DNA from: Desulfothermus sp964427155
GTDB taxonomy: Bacteria > Desulfobacterota > Desulfovibrionia > Desulfovibrionales > Desulfothermaceae
Length of the DNA stretch: 64,000 bases
Direction: 5' to 3'
Assembly: GCA_964427155.1 (NCBI GenBank)
Contig: CAYRSC010000002.1
Span: 51,565-115,564, forward strand
The position numbers were made by a program, and so were the translations under genes. Positions within the stretch are counted from its first letter, which is position 1. The number at the start of each line of letters is the position of its first letter. The notes under the pieces were generated by a model. That model was not told where the DNA came from, did no database searches, and was given only the letters and a program-made list of their open reading frames with translations. Of the stretch, positions 61,344-64,000 are shown one piece after another.

Positions 61344-62596
61344 AGAAAAATTCCATTTTAAGGGAGTGGTTTGAGAAGCAAGGGGAAGAGTATGCTCATG
61401 AGGAGGATATTCCCCTTCAGGAGTTGAAGGAGGGGCTGGAGAAGGGGAGTATTGTTCTTCTCTTAAATCCCAACCACAAGGGGGTAAAACCCACCCTCAT
61501 TGGGCAACCTGCTTCCATTAAGGTGAACGCCAACCTGGGCACCTCTCCCTTTTTGTGCCAGATGGAACTGGAACTTTCAAAATTAAAAAGCGCCCTTAAG
61601 GCAGGGACCCACACCATAATGGACCTTTCCACTGGAGGGGACCTGGATGAGATCAGGAAAAGATTCTTGGATGCATCCCCTGTTCCCCTGGGGACTGTGC
61701 CAATCTATAGTGTGGCACAGAGATATCTATCCAAGGGAAGGGATGTGGCCCTTATTTCTGAGGATGAAATCCTAGAAGAGATAGAGAAACAGGCACTCCA
61801 GGGAGTAGATTTCATGACCCTTCACTGTGGAGTCACCAGGAGGGCTGCGGAATCCGCCAAGGGTGAGAGGGTACTGGGGATCGTCTCCAGGGGGGGATCT
61901 ATTCTGGCCCGGTGGATGGAGGTAAATAATAGAGAAAATCCACTCCTTACTAGGTTTGAGGATATCCTTGGGATATGTAAGAGATATAATGTAGTTATAA
62001 GTTTGGGCGATGGTCTCAGACCTGGGGCCATAGAGGATGCAGGGGATGGGGCCCAGTGGGAGGAGGTGATTGTTCTTGGGGAGTTGGCCCAGAGGGCAAA
62101 GGAAGAAGGGGTGCAGGTGATGATAGAAGGACCAGGTCATGTGCCCCTTCAGATGGTGGTCCCCCAGATTAAGACCATGAAGAGGATATGTCATAATGCC
62201 CCCTTATATGTCCTAGGTCCCCTTACCACAGATATAGCCGCGGGATATGACCATATAGCCGGGGCAATTGGAGGGGCCCTGGCGGCATATGCAGGGGCAG
62301 ACTTTCTCTGCTATGTAACTCCAGCAGAACACCTCACCCTTCCCAATGAAAATGATGTGTATCAGGGGGTTGTGGCTTCCTTGATCGCTGCTCACTCTGC
62401 AGAGGTGGCCCTTGGATATGAGAGGGCCCGGCGGCGAAATAGGGAGATCTCTGTGGCCAGACGAGACCTTGATTGGGAGAGGATTACTGCCCTTGCCCTT
62501 GATAGAGAGATAGTAAAAAGGAGGAGAGAGAGGTTTGCATCAAAGGAGGAGTGTGCCATGTGCGGCGAGTTCTGTGCGGTCAAGATGTTGAGATGA
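61337..62596 (+). CDS. thiC: Phosphomethylpyrimidine synthase ThiC, short form
   Basis: Radical-SAM enzyme converting aminoimidazole ribotide to HMP-phosphate, 419 residues. Core segments: IKVNANLGTSP, GTHTIMDLSTGGDLDEIRKR, DGLRPGAIEDAGDGAQWEEV, IEGPGHVPLQMVVPQIKTMK and LGPLTTDIAAGYDHIAGAIG. The C-terminal cluster motif is CAMCGEFC, with spacing CX2CX3C. The N-terminal extension of E. coli ThiC is absent, as in short ThiC proteins. The ThiC-like BzaF family is an alternative, but the TPP riboswitch argues for ThiC. Confidence 0.92.
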   Translation: MLEKNSILREWFEKQGEEYAHEEDIPLQELKEGLEKGSIVLLLNPNHKGVKPTLIGQPASIKVNANLGTSPFLCQMELELSKLKSALKAGTHTIMDLSTGGDLDEIRKRFLDASPVPLGTVPIYSVAQRYLSKGRDVALISEDEILEEIEKQALQGVDFMTLHCGVTRRAAESAKGERVLGIVSRGGSILARWMEVNNRENPLLTRFEDILGICKRYNVVISLGDGLRPGAIEDAGDGAQWEEVIVLGELAQRAKEEGVQVMIEGPGHVPLQMVVPQIKTMKRICHNAPLYVLGPLTTDIAAGYDHIAGAIGGALAAYAGADFLCYVTPAEHLTLPNENDVYQGVVASLIAAHSAEVALGYERARRRNREISVARRDLDWERITALALDREIVKRRRERFASKEECAMCGEFCAVKMLR

Positions 62597-62667
62597 TTGA
62601 GATATAGGAGAGAAGAAAAAACTTCTTGCAATTTTTCTCTTTTTTGGTTACAAGACAGACCTCCAAT

Positions 62668-62752
62668 GCCGAAGTGGTGGAATTGGTAGACACGCTAGGT
62701 TCAGGACCTAGTGGGGATTTGCCCCGTGGGAGTTCGAGTCTCCCCTTCGGCA
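62668..62752 (+). tRNA. tRNA-Leu (anticodon CAG)
   Basis: An 85-base class II tRNA. Acceptor GCCGAAG/CTTCGGC, anticodon stem CTAGG/CCTAG around TTCAGGA (anticodon CAG), a long variable arm (TGGGGATTTGCCCCG) and T loop GAGTTCGAGTCTC. Discriminator A at 62752. CCA is not encoded (ATGGG follows). Confidence 0.95.
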
Positions 62753-62768
62753 TGGGAAGATATAAAGG

Positions 62769-62841
62769 GCCGAGGTAGCTCAGTCGGTAGAGCAGGGGAC
62801 TGAAAATCCCCGTGTCGGTGGTTCGATTCCGCCCCTCGGCA
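62769..62841 (+). tRNA. tRNA-Phe (anticodon GAA)
   Basis: A 73-base tRNA. Acceptor GCCGAGG/CCTCGGC, anticodon stem GGGGA/TCCCC around CTGAAAA (anticodon GAA), T loop GGTTCGATTCC. Discriminator A at 62841 and no encoded CCA. It is 16 bases after tRNA-Leu, so both are probably transcribed together. Confidence 0.95.
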
Positions 62842-62852
62842 TGGGAAATGGC

Positions 62853-62881
62853 AAGGGGCTCCAGAAAGGAGTCCTTTTTTT
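62853..62881 (+). terminator. Rho-independent terminator after tRNA-Phe
   Basis: AAGGGGCTCC (62853-62862) pairs with GGAGTCCTTT (62868-62877) with a 5-base loop and two G-U pairs, running into seven T residues (62875-62881). It ends the tRNA-Leu/tRNA-Phe unit. Confidence 0.85.
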
Positions 62882-62895
62882 ATATGGGCCTGGAG

Positions 62896-62923
62896 TTGAC
62901 TCCTTTGCATTTTTGTGTATATC
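62896..62923 (+). promoter_or_regulatory. Promoter of the GfcA-like gene
   Basis: TTGACT (62896-62901) and TATATC (62918-62923) are separated by 16 bases, predicting a start near 62930 and a leader of about 45 bases with AGGAGG before the ATG. Confidence 0.5.
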
Positions 62924-62975
62924 TAAAGATAGAAAAGTAATTGACCATGATGAAAACAAAAGGAGGTCGGGTAAG

Positions 62976-63320
62976 ATGAAAAAGTTTTTATGTGTTCTCC
63001 TTATAGTGGCGGCCCTTTTTATTGGGACCCCGGGTGTGTTTGCTGCAGGAGCAGCAGCAGGAGGGGCAGGGGCTGCTGGTGCAGGTAGTGCCACAGGAGC
63101 AGGAGGAACTGCTGCTGGGGCAGCAGGTACTGCAGGAACTGCAGCTGGAGCAGGAGCGGCAGGAACTGCAGCCGCAGGTGCCGCGGCAGGGACTGCAGCT
63201 GCTACAGCAGGCATTACTACAGGTATGGTGGCCGCAGGGGTGGCTGCTGCTGCTACTATTGCAGGGGTGGTTGCCGCTGCAACCAGCAATAATAATGAGG
63301 GGCATGGCCATGGCGATTAA
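62976..63320 (+). CDS. GfcA/YjbE-like low-complexity exported protein
   Basis: A 114-residue protein with a clear signal peptide (MKKFLCVLLIVAALFIGTPG followed by VFAA) and a mature part almost entirely Ala, Gly and Thr, ending ITTGMVAAGVAAAATIAGVV, AAATSNNN and EGHGHGD. AGGAGG lies nine bases before the ATG at 62976, so the longer frame to 62841 is not used. This pattern of signal peptide, simple Ala/Gly/Thr repeat and hydrophobic tail with polar end resembles GfcA (YmcD) and YjbE, which precede Wza-type genes in capsule and exopolysaccharide operons. A Wza-type gene follows here. Function of the family is unknown. Confidence 0.75.
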   Translation: MKKFLCVLLIVAALFIGTPGVFAAGAAAGGAGAAGAGSATGAGGTAAGAAGTAGTAAGAGAAGTAAAGAAAGTAAATAGITTGMVAAGVAAAATIAGVVAAATSNNNEGHGHGD

Positions 63321-63353
63321 TTGGTGTTGAGCTTGATGAGGGTGGAGGTTGGA

Positions 63354-63384
63354 GGGGCCGTCTCAAGGTGAGGGGCGGCCCCTT
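63354..63384 (+). terminator. Hairpin between the GfcA-like gene and the export gene
   Basis: GGGGCCG (63354-63360) and CGGCCCC (63376-63382) form a perfect 7-base-pair stem with a 15-base loop, followed by TTCTTGTG. The T run is poor, so it may be a leaky terminator that lets some transcripts continue into the export gene. Confidence 0.5.
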
Positions 63385-63415
63385 CTTGTGTATTTTTATA
63401 CTATAGAGGTTGATT

Positions 63416-64000
63416 ATGAAGAAGGTCTGCGCGCTTGTGTTTTTGATTTCTCTTTTTGTCCCCTCTATGGCCAAGGCTCAAGGCCTCCAAGGTCTCTCTC
63501 CTTCTATTTTAAATAACCTTCCTCCTTCTCTACTTAAGGAATTGTCTTCCCAGCAAGGGCTTTCTAATCCCCTTTCTAATTCTGTAACTACTGGAATGCA
63601 TTCCTCAGTTTCTGGGAAAGAGAATGTAGGAGAAGGAAGATACGTCAAAAAAGTCAAGGGGGAAGAAAATTCTACTTTAAGTGCTCCTTCTTTAATAGAA
63701 AGAATATATAGAGAGGCGTATATAAATTTTATGATAGGGGGAAGGGAAAATCATTTTCCTTTGAGGGGCTATTTTGTTCCATCTTTTTGTGGTTCAGGGG
63801 AAAGTAACTCTACTTTTTTTGGTAGAAAAGAACTTTTATACCAAATAGAAAATTTGACTCAGTTTGGATATAATCTATTTTCTCAGATGAGTTCCAATGT
63901 GTCCAATCTGGTTGTCCCCGGTGGCAATTATGTCCTTGGACCGGGAGATGTGTTAAATATAAGGATATGGGGGACCAATATAGATGCCCAGGTGGTATCC
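63416..64000 (+). CDS. Wza-type polysaccharide export protein, C-terminus off the window edge
   Basis: An open frame of 195 codons reaching the window end. The signal peptide is MKKVCALVFLISLFVPSMAK followed by AQG. A Ser/Leu-rich, family-variable region covers about residues 25-165. The polysaccharide export motif VLGPGDVLNIRIWG starts at residue 173, the hallmark of Wza/SLBB outer-membrane export proteins. No lipoprotein Cys is seen, unlike E. coli Wza. It likely begins a polysaccharide secretion operon that runs past the window. Confidence 0.88.
   Translation, partial: MKKVCALVFLISLFVPSMAKAQGLQGLSPSILNNLPPSLLKELSSQQGLSNPLSNSVTTGMHSSVSGKENVGEGRYVKKVKGEENSTLSAPSLIERIYREAYINFMIGGRENHFPLRGYFVPSFCGSGESNSTFFGRKELLYQIENLTQFGYNLFSQMSSNVSNLVVPGGNYVLGPGDVLNIRIWGTNIDAQVVS

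Noticed and set aside
63040..63220. Repetitive GCA/GGA-rich DNA that could be taken for a CRISPR or tandem-repeat array
   Set aside because: No fixed repeat unit or spacers; it is the codon repeat of a coding sequence.
62780..63311. Long antisense frames rich in Pro/Ala or Cys/Ser opposite the GfcA-like gene
   Set aside because: They arise from the GCN/GGN simple repeat read in other frames, overlap tRNA-Phe and lack ribosome-binding sites.

Overview
The window comes from a motile, Gram-negative (diderm) bacterium. It encodes a flagellum with P-ring and L-ring parts, lpxB and kdsB for lipopolysaccharide, type IV pilus genes, an outer-membrane-type polysaccharide export protein, and a sulfide-type Thi4 thiazole synthase. 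Coding strands are purine-rich, with many AGG/AGA arginine and ATA isoleucine codons. Together with the Thi4 type this suggests an anaerobic, possibly thermophilic lineage of Thermodesulfobacteriota/deltaproteobacterial style. The lineage guess is an inference of low confidence. The DNA is almost fully coding and dominated by housekeeping operons. I see no insertion sequence, prophage, integron or CRISPR array.

Layout. 1-7551 (minus): flagellar rod/ring/hook-junction operon flgF-flgG-flgA-flgH-flgI-flgJ-flgN-flgK behind a sigma-54-like promoter, with flgK cut by the window edge. 7640-7820: tRNA-Gly with promoter and terminator. 7855-17433 (plus): the translation/RNA operon rimP-nusA-ylxR-infB-ylxP-nrnA-truB-rpsO-pnp, without rbfA. 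17496-22623 (plus): a HDOD/histidine kinase/receiver hybrid, an FlhG/MinD-like ATPase with a degenerate receiver tail, and lpxB. 22638-25309 (minus): a TPR protein, carA and kdsB. 25400-31177 (plus): pilB, pilC, asd, then a response regulator/histidine kinase pair behind a perfect inverted repeat.

31194-39887 (plus): a Mrp/Mbh-like cation/proton antiporter operon (E, F, G, MbhD-like, MbhE+B, C, three D-type subunits and one small membrane protein), ending in two single-domain cNMP-binding-fold proteins with atypical ligand loops. 40051-49484 (minus): acyl-CoA ligase, rmlD-like reductase, PpiD/SurA-like foldase, aconitase, a lipoprotein and mutS. 49594-56901 (minus): lapA-like, HIT, LOG-like, a polar amino-acid ABC transporter, a DHH-CBS-nucleotidyltransferase fusion for tRNA 3' ends, and a XerD-type recombinase. 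56931-59488: folK and a YHS protein (plus), ddl and an HD protein (minus), and an FmdB zinc ribbon (plus). 59587-62596 (plus): TPP riboswitch with thi4-thiD-thiC. 62668-62881: tRNA-Leu, tRNA-Phe and a terminator. 62976-64000: a GfcA/YjbE-like low-complexity exported protein followed by a Wza-type export protein cut by the window edge, probably the start of an exopolysaccharide/capsule locus.

The points most worth following up are the MrpA-less antiporter operon with its two cNMP-fold proteins, the FlhG pseudo-receiver fusion next to a HDOD hybrid kinase, the FlgJ-M23 fusion, the GfcA-like gene before the Wza homologue, and several perfect inverted repeats or hairpins at regulatory positions. 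No wholly new system stands out.
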